25,456 bases of DNA from an uncultured Sutterella sp. (GCA_900544335.1 UQUS01000026.1:1-25456), one strand, 5' to 3'. Positions 1 to 5,909 are shown, counted from the first letter of the stretch. Program-made: numbers and translations. Notes: generated from the letters alone by a model not told the origin.

Positions 1-167
1 ATCCACCGAAGTGATCAGCGGCGCAAGCTGCTGACACAGTAGAGAATCTCCGTCGTTCACGGCGGAGAGAACGTCAATACAGCACCAGAACAGTAGCTCC
101 CAGGAATGATGCCTCAAGAGGGGTGTTGCCCCTGTCTTTTTCAGGCTGCGAGAAAGTTTGAGCAATT
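1..167 (-). other. Unassigned edge segment with an open minus-strand frame
   Basis: No gene can be assigned here. On the minus strand one frame stays open from a TTG codon near 167 to the window edge, about 55 codons. It has no ATG and no visible ribosome binding site, and I do not recognise its translation. On the plus strand all three frames close by about 42, so at most the last few codons of an incoming gene could lie there. The DNA instead shows RNA-like hairpins. Positions 15-34 pair over 8 bp around a GCAA (GNRA) tetraloop, and 47-68 pair over 9 bp around TTCA. Either a partial protein on the minus strand or the 3' part of a structured plus-strand transcript is possible. Confidence 0.15.
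119..141 (+). terminator. Rho-independent terminator-like hairpin
   Basis: Arms AGGGG (119-123) and CCCCT (129-133) enclose a 5-nt loop and are followed by GTCTTTTT. The U-rich tail lies on the plus-strand side, so it would end a plus-strand transcript entering from the left edge of the window. Confidence 0.45.
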
Positions 168-184
168 GAACAGAATGCTAAAAT
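158..184 (+). promoter_or_regulatory. Candidate extended -10 promoter for a small RNA
   Basis: TTGAGC (158-163) lies 15 nt upstream of TAAAAT (179-184). The short spacer is offset by a TG one base upstream of the -10 (TGC-TAAAAT), which makes it an extended -10 element. Initiation is expected near 190-192, exactly where the hairpin of the candidate small RNA begins. The assignment rests on motif reading only. Confidence 0.35.
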
Positions 185-190
185 GCGAAG

Positions 191-280
191 CGATGATGCG
201 CTAGTCGTTGAGCACGAGGATGGCGCATTCATCACCCCATGTAAAAGACTCAGCCCGGTTGCAGCCGGGCTTTGTCGTTT
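191..280 (+). ncRNA. Candidate small structured RNA of about 90 nt
   Basis: Three parts line up. An extended -10 promoter would start transcription near 191. A long hairpin follows at once: 192-201 pairs with 223-233 over 10 bp with one bulge, and an inner stem pairs 205-208 with 214-217. After about 18 unpaired nucleotides, a 7-bp GC-rich hairpin with a T-rich tail ends the unit near 280. No reading frame of useful length with a ribosome binding site fits inside. It does not match SRP RNA, tmRNA, 6S or RNase P RNA as I know them. It lies just past the 3' end of the convergent toxin-antitoxin operon, so it could act alone or as an antisense or read-through regulator. The function is unknown. 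Confidence 0.3.
252..280 (+). terminator. Terminator hairpin of the candidate small RNA
   Basis: AGCCCGG (252-258) pairs perfectly with CCGGGCT (265-271) around a 6-nt loop, followed by TTGTCGTTT. On the minus strand the same stem is followed by GAGTCTTTT, so it could also stop transcripts running out of the antitoxin gene. Confidence 0.5.
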
Positions 281-283
281 CTA

Positions 284-306
284 CACCTCTTGCGAGGTGC
301 TTTCTT
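284..306. terminator. Second hairpin between the small RNA and the antitoxin
   Basis: CACCTC (284-289) pairs with GAGGTG (294-299) around TTGC; on the minus strand the loop reads GCAA. The plus strand continues with CTTTCTT, a weak U-rich tail. It sits 21 bp past the antitoxin stop codon and probably acts as a boundary between convergent transcripts. Confidence 0.35.
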
Positions 307-320
307 AGAGCCAAAAAGAG

Positions 321-1376
321 CTACTTTTCTAAGGAATATCGCAACTTCATCCCATTCAGATTTCGAAACGGAATGAGTTTTTCGCTTTGCAGACGACCGA
401 CCACAATACCCGGATGAACACCAATTTCTTTGGCAAATTCTGCAACTGCCATCTTTGAGAATTTCCTTTCAGAAAGAAATCTCTCGTATTCATCTGAAGG
501 AATGAGGGCATTTTTCGCCCAGTTGTCAGCCTCAAGCTCCATTTCGTTGGTTCTTTCTTTTTTTGCTAAGTGGTTCAGGCAAATGTGCCCGATCTCATGG
601 AATAGAGAAAACCAGAAAATATCAGCATCCTTTCCTCTAACTGTTAGACCTAGCACAACTTTTTCTCCCATTCTTTCACTTGTTCCATGAAGAAACGATC
701 CGGAAAGATGAGGAAGGACAACAAGGGCAACACCATATTGCCCTAAAAAAGTCTCAAGCTTCGAAATCACTTCGTTTTGAGGCAATCCGGTTAATGACCT
801 AAGTTTCGCGCATTCTCTTGCCAAACCCTTACTATCAATTGACCGGACTGTTTTACCTAATGCCTCGTTTCGAACTTTTTGGATCCAAGCGAAAGTGGCA
901 TATCTTGCTTTCTCTGTTACTTTCTTTTGCCTAAAACAAACCGATGAATTCACCATAATCGACGGCAAAACAGTCAGATCTGCTACACCAAAAAATTGCC
1001 TGCAAGCAAAAATCTTTTTCTCAAGAGTAGACACCGGTGCAATCCAATTTCGTTTTGCAAGCTCTTGATAAGGCAACAAACGAAAGACTTTTTCTTCCTC
1101 TTCACTTGCCAACTCCTTTTTGGCCTGACTTTTGTCAGCACGAAAAGACGCATCAAAGGAAAGCCAAGACTTTGCCGGAATTGAAAAAACAGCTTCCAAC
1201 CTTAAGGCAGCATCATCCGACAATTCAACTTCGCCATCCATAAGTTTCGAAATATGCTTTTCAGAAAAGCCCATCCGTTTGGCCAATTCTTTTTGTGTCC
1301 AACCTCTGGCTTCAAGCAGGTCTTTTATGATCTCCCCGACGGAGACCGCAGTTGTGTGTGTCCCTCGGACAAACAT
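321..1376 (-). CDS. higA: HTH and ImmA/IrrE metallopeptidase antitoxin (HigA-like)
   Basis: Antitoxin and likely autorepressor of the toxin gene just upstream. Residues about 15-65 form an XRE-type helix-turn-helix (TQKELAKRMGFSEKHISKL). The C-terminal half is an ImmA/IrrE (DUF955) zinc metallopeptidase-like domain with an intact HEIGH motif at 260-264 and a downstream glutamate near 282 (LEADNWA). At 351 aa it is much longer than the roughly 100-aa classical HigA, but the size is normal for the HTH plus ImmA/IrrE subclass. The ATG at 1376 is chosen because a strong Shine-Dalgarno lies 5 nt upstream. The gap to the toxin is 12 bp, giving a toxin-first operon. Base composition is AT-richer than the housekeeping genes to the right, which suggests horizontal acquisition. 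In this subclass the peptidase domain may cleave regulatory proteins; that is inference here. Confidence 0.82.
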   Translation of the reverse strand: MFVRGTHTTAVSVGEIIKDLLEARGWTQKELAKRMGFSEKHISKLMDGEVELSDDAALRLEAVFSIPAKSWLSFDASFRADKSQAKKELASEEEEKVFRLLPYQELAKRNWIAPVSTLEKKIFACRQFFGVADLTVLPSIMVNSSVCFRQKKVTEKARYATFAWIQKVRNEALGKTVRSIDSKGLARECAKLRSLTGLPQNEVISKLETFLGQYGVALVVLPHLSGSFLHGTSERMGEKVVLGLTVRGKDADIFWFSLFHEIGHICLNHLAKKERTNEMELEADNWAKNALIPSDEYERFLSERKFSKMAVAEFAKEIGVHPGIVVGRLQSEKLIPFRNLNGMKLRYSLEK

Positions 1377-1381
1377 ACTTA

Positions 1382-1391
1382 CCCCTCCTCA
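1382..1391 (-). promoter_or_regulatory. Strong antitoxin ribosome binding site overlapping the toxin stop codon
   Basis: On the minus strand GAGGAGGGG begins within the toxin TGA stop (1389-1391) and ends 5 nt before the antitoxin ATG. Such placement couples antitoxin translation to termination on the toxin. The toxin itself has no comparable site (upstream bases read TTTTCTTCTGGT), so the antitoxin should be made in excess. Confidence 0.7.
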
Positions 1392-1685
1392 ATGATGGTA
1401 GTCGATAATGTCTTCAACACTGACCGATTCCAACTTTTCATCAATGATTACTGTAATCAGACGGTTTTTCTTTGAAACCTTCATTGCATACTGCCCTTGT
1501 CTGTCTCCGATAAGGGCATGGAAGTCACAAAGTCGATTATTTAAGATTACTCGAAAAGGAAAATTTTCTAGCGTCTTAATACACTTTGCCACACCGTCTG
1601 CTGACTCGTCTCCAAAAATGCGAACAGCAGTTTTTCTGTCAGTGCATATCTTTTGGATTTTTTTGCTTTTGTAGGAGACGTTCAT
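1389..1685 (-). CDS. higB: HigB-like toxin of the RelE/ParE superfamily
   Basis: A 98-aa basic protein of the plasmid-maintenance killer family. These are small RelE-fold ribosome-dependent mRNA interferases; some databases name this subgroup 'killer suppression protein HigA'. Family signatures are the N-terminal NVSYKSKKIQK, a central LCDFHALIGDRQGQYAMKVS core and the C-terminal EDIIDYHH. The ATG at 1685 is the only sensible start. It sits about 20 nt downstream of the expected transcription start and has no Shine-Dalgarno, consistent with low toxin synthesis. The antitoxin gene follows after 12 bp. Expression is probably repressed by the antitoxin through the inverted repeat at 1696-1716. 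The operon is AT-rich and adjoins a tRNA gene, as acquired modules often do. I did not assign individual catalytic residues. Confidence 0.8.
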   Translation of the reverse strand: MNVSYKSKKIQKICTDRKTAVRIFGDESADGVAKCIKTLENFPFRVILNNRLCDFHALIGDRQGQYAMKVSKKNRLITVIIDEKLESVSVEDIIDYHH

Positions 1686-1695
1686 ACCAGAAGAA

Positions 1696-1719
1696 AATTA
1701 ACCTCATAGGTTAATTATA
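1696..1719 (-). promoter_or_regulatory. Toxin-antitoxin promoter with palindromic operator
   Basis: AATTAACCT (1696-1704) and AGGTTAATT (1708-1716) form a perfect 9-bp inverted repeat with a 3-bp spacer. The minus-strand -10 box TATAAT occupies 1714-1719 and overlaps its upstream arm. No good -35 is seen. This geometry fits repression by the HTH antitoxin blocking RNA polymerase, with transcription starting within or just past the repeat, about 20-25 nt before the toxin ATG. Confidence 0.65.
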
Positions 1720-1745
1720 CGCAGAAGAGTTCCAAGTGGATATAG

Positions 1746-1841
1746 GAGAACACGTCAACAGGTACTTATCATGATTTCCGCAAAATCGCCCAAGAGACCA
1801 TTGTCGGCTTTGCTCAGAGAGTTGCAAAAGTCGTTGGCTAA
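1746..1841 (+). pseudogene. Possible decayed coding remnant, about 31 codons
   Basis: Between the TA operon and the tRNA-Ser terminator a plus-strand frame closed on its left by TAG (1743) and on its right by TAA (1839) reads like protein: YHDFRKIAQETIVGFAQRVA and neighbouring residues. There is no start codon or ribosome binding site, so it cannot be a complete gene. I do not recognise the family. It may be the broken 3' end of a gene lost at the junction, or chance. Nothing else gene-like is visible in 1720-1869. Confidence 0.2.
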
Positions 1842-1869
1842 GTTAGGGTTTTTCTGCTTGAAATATAAC

Positions 1870-1896
1870 AAAAAAACCGAGAAAATCTTCCTCGGT
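1870..1896 (-). terminator. Rho-independent terminator downstream of tRNA-Ser
   Basis: On the minus strand ACCGAG pairs with CTCGGT (arms at 1891-1896 and 1876-1881) around 9 nt, followed by an uninterrupted T7 run. It lies about 50 bp past the tRNA-Ser 3' end and is the clear stop for that transcript. Confidence 0.8.
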
Positions 1897-1920
1897 CTTC
1901 ATATGGTTTCGTATTGTTTA

Positions 1921-1936
1921 CTGCTTGTTTAAGCAG
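1921..1936 (-). other. Hairpin in the tRNA-Ser 3' trailer
   Basis: CTGCTT (1921-1926) and AAGCAG (1931-1936) form a perfect 6-bp stem with a 4-nt loop, just downstream of the tRNA CCA end. No U-run follows directly, so it is more likely a trailer structure guiding 3' processing than a terminator. Confidence 0.4.
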
Positions 1937-1943
1937 GTTTCAT

Positions 1944-2033
1944 TGGCGGAAGCGGTGGGATTCGAACCCACGGACGGCGAAAACCGTCGCCGGTTTTCAA
2001 GACCGGTGCATTCAACCACTCTGCCACACTTCC
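1944..2033 (-). tRNA. tRNA-Ser (anticodon UGA)
   Basis: Read on the minus strand, a 7-bp acceptor (GGAAGTG with CGCTTCC, one G-U pair) precedes a discriminator G and an encoded CCA end (1944-1946). The D-arm is GGCAGAGTGGTTGAATGC-like. The anticodon loop CTTGAAAA has TGA flanked by an ACCGG/CCGGT-type stem. A long variable arm (ACGG..CCGT region) marks class II serine tRNA, followed by the TTCGAAT T-loop. At 90 nt the length fits tRNA-Ser. The 5' end lies 24 bp after the small ORF at 2058, so it may be partly co-transcribed with the panC operon. The AT-rich accessory segment lies directly on its 3' side. Confidence 0.97.
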
Positions 2034-2057
2034 GAATTAATAGGCCGCTCCGCTTCC

Positions 2058-2174
2058 TTACGATAAGAACGCGTGCTCGGCAAGAATCACGTCGTAAAGA
2101 ATCTTCATGAGCATGCAAAAGAAAACAAGGCGGACAACCCAATTGAAAATGACTTTGAGTTTTTCAGAATCCAT
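2058..2174 (-). CDS. Small hydrophobic protein, 38 aa, function unknown
   Basis: A short frame directly downstream of panC (35 bp) and on the same strand. It starts MDSEKLKVIFNWVVRLV, continues through a hydrophobic stretch (about residues 8-32, with F, C, M, L, I and V dominating) and ends in AEHAFLS. The hydrophobic part carries an Arg and a Lys, so it could be one membrane helix or an amphipathic surface helix. AGGGG lies 9 nt before the ATG, a better ribosome binding site than many larger genes here have. It would be the last gene of the mltG-tmk-holB-panC operon. I do not recognise a family. The main alternative is a chance frame in the leader of tRNA-Ser. Confidence 0.45.
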   Translation of the reverse strand: MDSEKLKVIFNWVVRLVFFCMLMKILYDVILAEHAFLS

Positions 2175-2209
2175 GGCGTCAATCCCCTGTTTTCTATGCG
2201 GGCGTAACT

Positions 2210-3055
2210 TTACCGAGAAACGACGAAGTTATCAATGAGCCGCGTCTTGCCGATATAAACGGCAATGGCAAAGAGCACGTTGCCCTCTACCGTGGCAACC
2301 GGTTTCATCGAGTCGGCATCGACTGCCTCGGCGTAGTCAAGTGTAGCCAAGGGTTCCGTGGCAATGCTCTCTTTGATTACCGCAAGGAGCCTGCCCGTAT
2401 CGGTTTCTCCGGCCTCAATAAGAGCCTCCCCTTTTTTTAGGGACCGGTTCAAAATCAATGCCGCTTGCCGCTCTTTCGGGTTTAAGTACGTGTTGCGGCT
2501 GGATTTCGCCAAGCCGTCGGCTTCCCGCACAATGGGGCATCCGACAATTTCAAGATCAAAATTTAAATCGCGCACCATGCGACGGATGACAGCAAGTTGC
2601 TGCGCATCTTTCTGTCCGAAAAACGCCTTATCCGGTGCTGCAATATGAAAGAGTTTACTCACAACTGTGCACACGCCTCGAAAATGCGTCGGACGTGTTT
2701 TTGCGCACAGGTTTTGCGCCAAAGACGGAACCTCAACCCAGGTCGAGGCGTCGGGAAAATAAAGTTCCGTCGGCTCCGGATGAAACACCAAGTCCGTTCC
2801 GAGATCCTCAAGGAGTGCGCAATCGTGCTCAAAGTCTCTCGGGTAACTTTCTAAATCCTCATTGGGTCCGAACTGTGTGGGATTGACAAATACGGAAACG
2901 ACAACACGGTCGCAGGAGGCTTTCGCGGCTTTCACTAAACTCGCATGACCTTCATGCAAATACCCCATGGTCGGCACAAGACCGATGGTTAAGCCTTCTT
3001 TACGCCACGCCTTAACGGCACGACGCACGTCGCTGATCGTACGCGCAATCATCAT
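2210..3055 (-). CDS. panC: Pantothenate synthetase
   Basis: Cytoplasmic ATP-dependent ligation of pantoate and beta-alanine, the last step of vitamin B5 synthesis before coenzyme A. The 281-aa length is typical. Signatures are PTMGYLHEGHASLV near residue 30 (the HxGH nucleotide-binding motif) and VFVNPTQFGPNEDLESYPR. FFGQKDAQQLAVIRRMV and the KMSKS-like loop LAKSSRNTYL near residue 186 follow. In that loop Lys occupies the position that is usually Met, Leu or another hydrophobic residue. The start has two adjacent ATGs preceded by GGAG at 8 nt. The gene follows holB by 21 bp. panB and panD are not in this window, so the pathway is dispersed. Confidence 0.96.
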   Translation of the reverse strand: MMIARTISDVRRAVKAWRKEGLTIGLVPTMGYLHEGHASLVKAAKASCDRVVVSVFVNPTQFGPNEDLESYPRDFEHDCALLEDLGTDLVFHPEPTELYFPDASTWVEVPSLAQNLCAKTRPTHFRGVCTVVSKLFHIAAPDKAFFGQKDAQQLAVIRRMVRDLNFDLEIVGCPIVREADGLAKSSRNTYLNPKERQAALILNRSLKKGEALIEAGETDTGRLLAVIKESIATEPLATLDYAEAVDADSMKPVATVEGNVLFAIAVYIGKTRLIDNFVVSR

Positions 3056-3076
3056 GATGGTAACTCCGTAATCGAT

Positions 3077-4108
3077 TTAGGATAAGGCGCGAGCATACGC
3101 CAAAAGAAGCGCCTCGAGGGTCATTCGCGAATTAAGCGGGTGAGAGCTGACACGTTTAACGTCCCGCACACTGTTAATCCAGAGGTAAAGCTTTGCGGGA
3201 TCTGTCTTAACCGTAAGCTTTTTAATGTCTTCTTCTTTTTCCGGGAAATACCGTGCCGGTCCCCCCTGCCGCACCGAGGCCAGATCCCAAGCCCAACGCG
3301 CCAATAATGCGGCATAGGCCGGAAGCGCCGGATCTCGCCCAAGTAGCGAACAGACCGTATCGGCATCGGCGTTTTTCCCTCGGAGCAAAAGGCCGATGAG
3401 TCGCTCCTCTTCCTCAGAGGAAAGAATCAGCCGCGCGTCGACTTCAAAAACCGAAAGCGGCATGCCGCCGGCAGCCTCAAGGGCGCGCTCGGGGTCTTTG
3501 ACGTTCTGTGAGCGAAGCCAATCAAGCGCCTCACTTCGCGTCGGAGGCGTTGCCCGAATCAAGCGACACCGCGAACGAATGGTCGGTAAGACACGATCGA
3601 TTTCATCGGCCACAAGAATAAAGACCAAGCCCTCGGGCGGCTCTTCGATGCTCTTTAAAAGCGATGCCGCTGCCTCGGCGCGAATCTTGTCTGCCGGGTA
3701 CACCAAAACAACACGCCGTCCGCCTTCATGGCTTTTAAGGGTCAGAAAATCCGTCAGGGCCCGCGTTTGGTGAATCAGAATTTCCCGATATAGGTTCTTG
3801 CGCGCGGCAGCACTGTTTTCCGGGGGAACAAAAGGAATATCCCGTGGAAGCGCTTCCGCTTCGCTGACTAAATAGCGCATATCGGGGTGCGTAAAGGCTT
3901 TAAAAAGGCGACACGCACGACACATCCCGCAAGCCGAGGCGTCTTGCTTCGGGGTCTCACACAATAGGCTTTGAGAAAACGCATGTGCCAAATCAAAGGT
4001 CCCGATTCCCCGCGGCCCGTACAGTAAAAGGGCGTTTGGGAGAGCCTCTTTTAACTCAAGAAGGCATTTTGCTTGGGCCTCTTGCCATGGGTATTGAGCT
4101 AAAGCCAT
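3077..4108 (-). CDS. holB: DNA polymerase III subunit delta'
   Basis: Stator subunit of the replicative clamp loader, which with delta and tau/gamma opens and loads the beta sliding clamp. At 343 aa it is close to the usual size. The P-loop region GPRGIGTFDLA (31-41) lacks the catalytic Lys, as expected because delta' does not hydrolyse ATP. Four cysteines, C50, C60, C63 and C66, form the zinc module. The sensor/arginine-finger region LPTIRSRCR is present. The start ATG overlaps the end of tmk by 10 bp, an arrangement common to tmk-holB pairs. The next gene is panC rather than the PilZ/TatD genes often found after holB. Confidence 0.95.
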   Translation of the reverse strand: MALAQYPWQEAQAKCLLELKEALPNALLLYGPRGIGTFDLAHAFSQSLLCETPKQDASACGMCRACRLFKAFTHPDMRYLVSEAEALPRDIPFVPPENSAAARKNLYREILIHQTRALTDFLTLKSHEGGRRVVLVYPADKIRAEAAASLLKSIEEPPEGLVFILVADEIDRVLPTIRSRCRLIRATPPTRSEALDWLRSQNVKDPERALEAAGGMPLSVFEVDARLILSSEEEERLIGLLLRGKNADADTVCSLLGRDPALPAYAALLARWAWDLASVRQGGPARYFPEKEEDIKKLTVKTDPAKLYLWINSVRDVKRVSSHPLNSRMTLEALLLAYARALS

Positions 4109-4710
4109 GTGCGTGCCTCCGCCAATAGGCGCTCAGTCATCGTCTCGGGATTCTGCGTGGCATCGAGTATAAAAAAACGCTTTCCCGAGACTTCGGCTCG
4201 ACGCAAATACGCCGCTCGCACCGCAGAGAAAAAAGCTAAATCTTCGCTCTCGAAGCGATCGGCCGCACGGGCTTTTGCACGTCGTGTTGCCGCAATCTCG
4301 GGCGTAATATCAAACAAAACCGTGTGATCGGGTTGTAAATCGCCTTGCACGAGCTTTTCCAAGGTTTCGACAAAGTGCGCACTTTGCCCCTTGGCTCCGA
4401 CCTGATAAGCAAACGTTGCATCCGTAAAGCGATCGGAAAGAACCCAGGCACCGCGCTTTAATGCCGGTTCAATCACATCGGCAATGTGTTCGGCCCGTGA
4501 GGCAAAAAAAAGAAGGGTCTCGGTTGAAACCTGCATGGGCTCGGAAAGTAAAAGTGCGCGAATTTTTTCCGCCAGAGGCGTCCCACCCGGTTCGCGCGTT
4601 CGAACGACCTCGTGCCCATGTTCTTTTAAGTAGGTCGCCAAGGCCGCAATCTGCGTGCTCTTACCGGCTCCGTCGATTCCTTCAAATGTAATAAAAACGC
4701 CGCGACTCAT
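4099..4710 (-). CDS. tmk: Thymidylate kinase
   Basis: Phosphorylates dTMP to dTDP with ATP, an essential step in dTTP supply. The 203-aa protein has the P-loop GIDGAGKST (11-19), REPGGT (39-44) and the DRF motif (93-95). An arginine-rich LID region around 141-154 is also present. The ATG overlaps the mltG stop by 4 bp (ATGA), indicating translational coupling, and the 3' end overlaps holB by 10 bp. All features are normal for a bacterial TMPK. Confidence 0.97.
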   Translation of the reverse strand: MSRGVFITFEGIDGAGKSTQIAALATYLKEHGHEVVRTREPGGTPLAEKIRALLLSEPMQVSTETLLFFASRAEHIADVIEPALKRGAWVLSDRFTDATFAYQVGAKGQSAHFVETLEKLVQGDLQPDHTVLFDITPEIAATRRAKARAADRFESEDLAFFSAVRAAYLRRAEVSGKRFFILDATQNPETMTERLLAEARTWL

Positions 4711-5852
4711 GATCCGGTTTTCGCCCTTTTTTTAGTCTTTTGGTATTTAGCGACTGCTTGATTGTGCACGTCCAGGGTATTGGAAAAGACCGTTGTTCCG
4801 TCCCCGCGCGCTACAAAGTATAGATATTTTGTGCGACTCGGATGCAGGGCGGCGCGAATGGACTCAAGCCCGGGCATGGCAATAGGCGTAGGCGGAAGCC
4901 CGTAATTAAGGTAACTATTGTAGGGACCGGGACGCTGCAAATCGCGTTTACGCAGACGTCCTTTAAAGTCATCTCCCATCGCGTAGATAATCGTCGGATC
5001 GGTCTGTAGCGGCATCCAGATTTTCAAGCGGTTGTGAAAAACGGAACTCACTAAGTGCCGGTCGGTTCGCACGCCCGTCTCTTTTTCGATAATCGAAGCC
5101 AAAATGAGTGCCTCGTACGGGCTTTTGAGTTTAAGGCCCGGGGCCCTCCCCTTCCACTCACGCGCAAGATCTGCCTTTTGCTTGTTGTACGCCAAAGCAT
5201 AAACCGAAAGGTCCGTTACGCCTGCCCGAAACTGATAGGTGTCGGGAGCAAAAAGCCCTTCGGGGTTTTCTTCCGTTGCACCGAGTTTTTTTAAGAGTTC
5301 GGCATCGGTTAAATGCGCTGTCGTGTGCTGCAAATCAGCATCGGCATCCACGAGGGCCCGCAATTCTTTGAAGGTCATTCCGTCGGAAACGCGAAGTTTG
5401 CCGACGGCAACAAGACCCTCGGAGATGTTGCGCACAACGGTCGATAAGGAATTCCCGCGCTCAAAGCGATAGCGCCCGGTGTGTATGGCCGAATGGTCGC
5501 CGAAAAGTCGCAGTAACCCCGTTAAAACCGTTTCATTGACACCGAGCCCGCTTCGGGAAACCTTGCCGGCAATCGAGCGCGCCGTATCACCGGGAACGAC
5601 AATGACATCGACCTTTTGGGCGTACGTATGAAAGGAAAGGGGGGAATAGTATAGGTAGGAAAAAAAGGAAACGATGAGGAAAAGCGCGCCTAAACCCGCA
5701 CCGATGACTCCGGCAACCCAGCGCTCGCGCGACGTGAGCGACAGGTACCAAGAAAGAAGGTGATGAATCTGATGCTCACAAAAAAGACGGACACTGAGAA
5801 AAACCGATGTCTTTTCGTTCGATTCGTTCGAATTGTCAGGTCGTTCAGTCAC
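4707..5852 (-). CDS. mltG: Endolytic murein transglycosylase MltG (YceG family)
   Basis: Inner-membrane enzyme that cleaves nascent peptidoglycan and limits glycan strand length. The cytoplasmic N-terminus is about 44 residues. One membrane helix follows at about 45-69 (WVAGVIGAGLGALFLIVSFF), then a LysM-like part and the YceG catalytic domain. The catalytic glutamate is E256 in ILASIIEKETG. QTDPTIIYAMG and YNSYLNYGLPPTPI are further family blocks. The start is GTG at 5850-5852: an in-frame stop lies just upstream and no Met occurs before the helix. The 381-aa length is slightly longer than E. coli MltG because of the N-terminal tail. It is first in the minus-strand operon and divergent from ygfZ. 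Confidence 0.94.
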   Translation of the reverse strand: MTERPDNSNESNEKTSVFLSVRLFCEHQIHHLLSWYLSLTSRERWVAGVIGAGLGALFLIVSFFSYLYYSPLSFHTYAQKVDVIVVPGDTARSIAGKVSRSGLGVNETVLTGLLRLFGDHSAIHTGRYRFERGNSLSTVVRNISEGLVAVGKLRVSDGMTFKELRALVDADADLQHTTAHLTDAELLKKLGATEENPEGLFAPDTYQFRAGVTDLSVYALAYNKQKADLAREWKGRAPGLKLKSPYEALILASIIEKETGVRTDRHLVSSVFHNRLKIWMPLQTDPTIIYAMGDDFKGRLRKRDLQRPGPYNSYLNYGLPPTPIAMPGLESIRAALHPSRTKYLYFVARGDGTTVFSNTLDVHNQAVAKYQKTKKRAKTGS

Positions 5853-5876
5853 GGCAGAAAAAACTCAAAAAGATTT

Positions 5877-5909
5877 CTCGGATTTGATCCGAGCGCAACT
5901 ACTTATAAT
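5877..5909. promoter_or_regulatory. Divergent mltG/ygfZ promoter region with inverted repeat
   Basis: CTCGGAT (5877-5883) and ATCCGAG (5887-5893) form a perfect 7-bp inverted repeat with a 3-bp centre, 11 bp upstream of a consensus -10 TATAAT (5904-5909) that faces ygfZ. No good -35 is visible for that -10. The repeat could be an operator for either gene. On the minus strand the stem is followed by T-rich sequence (CTTTTTGAGTTTTTT) before the mltG GTG, so a hairpin attenuator is also possible. Confidence 0.45.

Noticed and set aside
31..141. Known housekeeping RNA (tmRNA, SRP RNA, 6S, RNase P) at the left edge
   Set aside because: None of their conserved sequence blocks is present in the visible part.
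1771..1932. Plus-strand frame starting ATG at 1771, ending in CLLLV
   Set aside because: It runs through the minus-strand terminator and the trailer hairpin of tRNA-Ser and has no ribosome binding site close to the ATG.
1918..2142. Frames of 60-74 codons on both strands across the tRNA-Ser gene
   Set aside because: They read through a complete, well-folded tRNA, and their residues are translations of tRNA arms.
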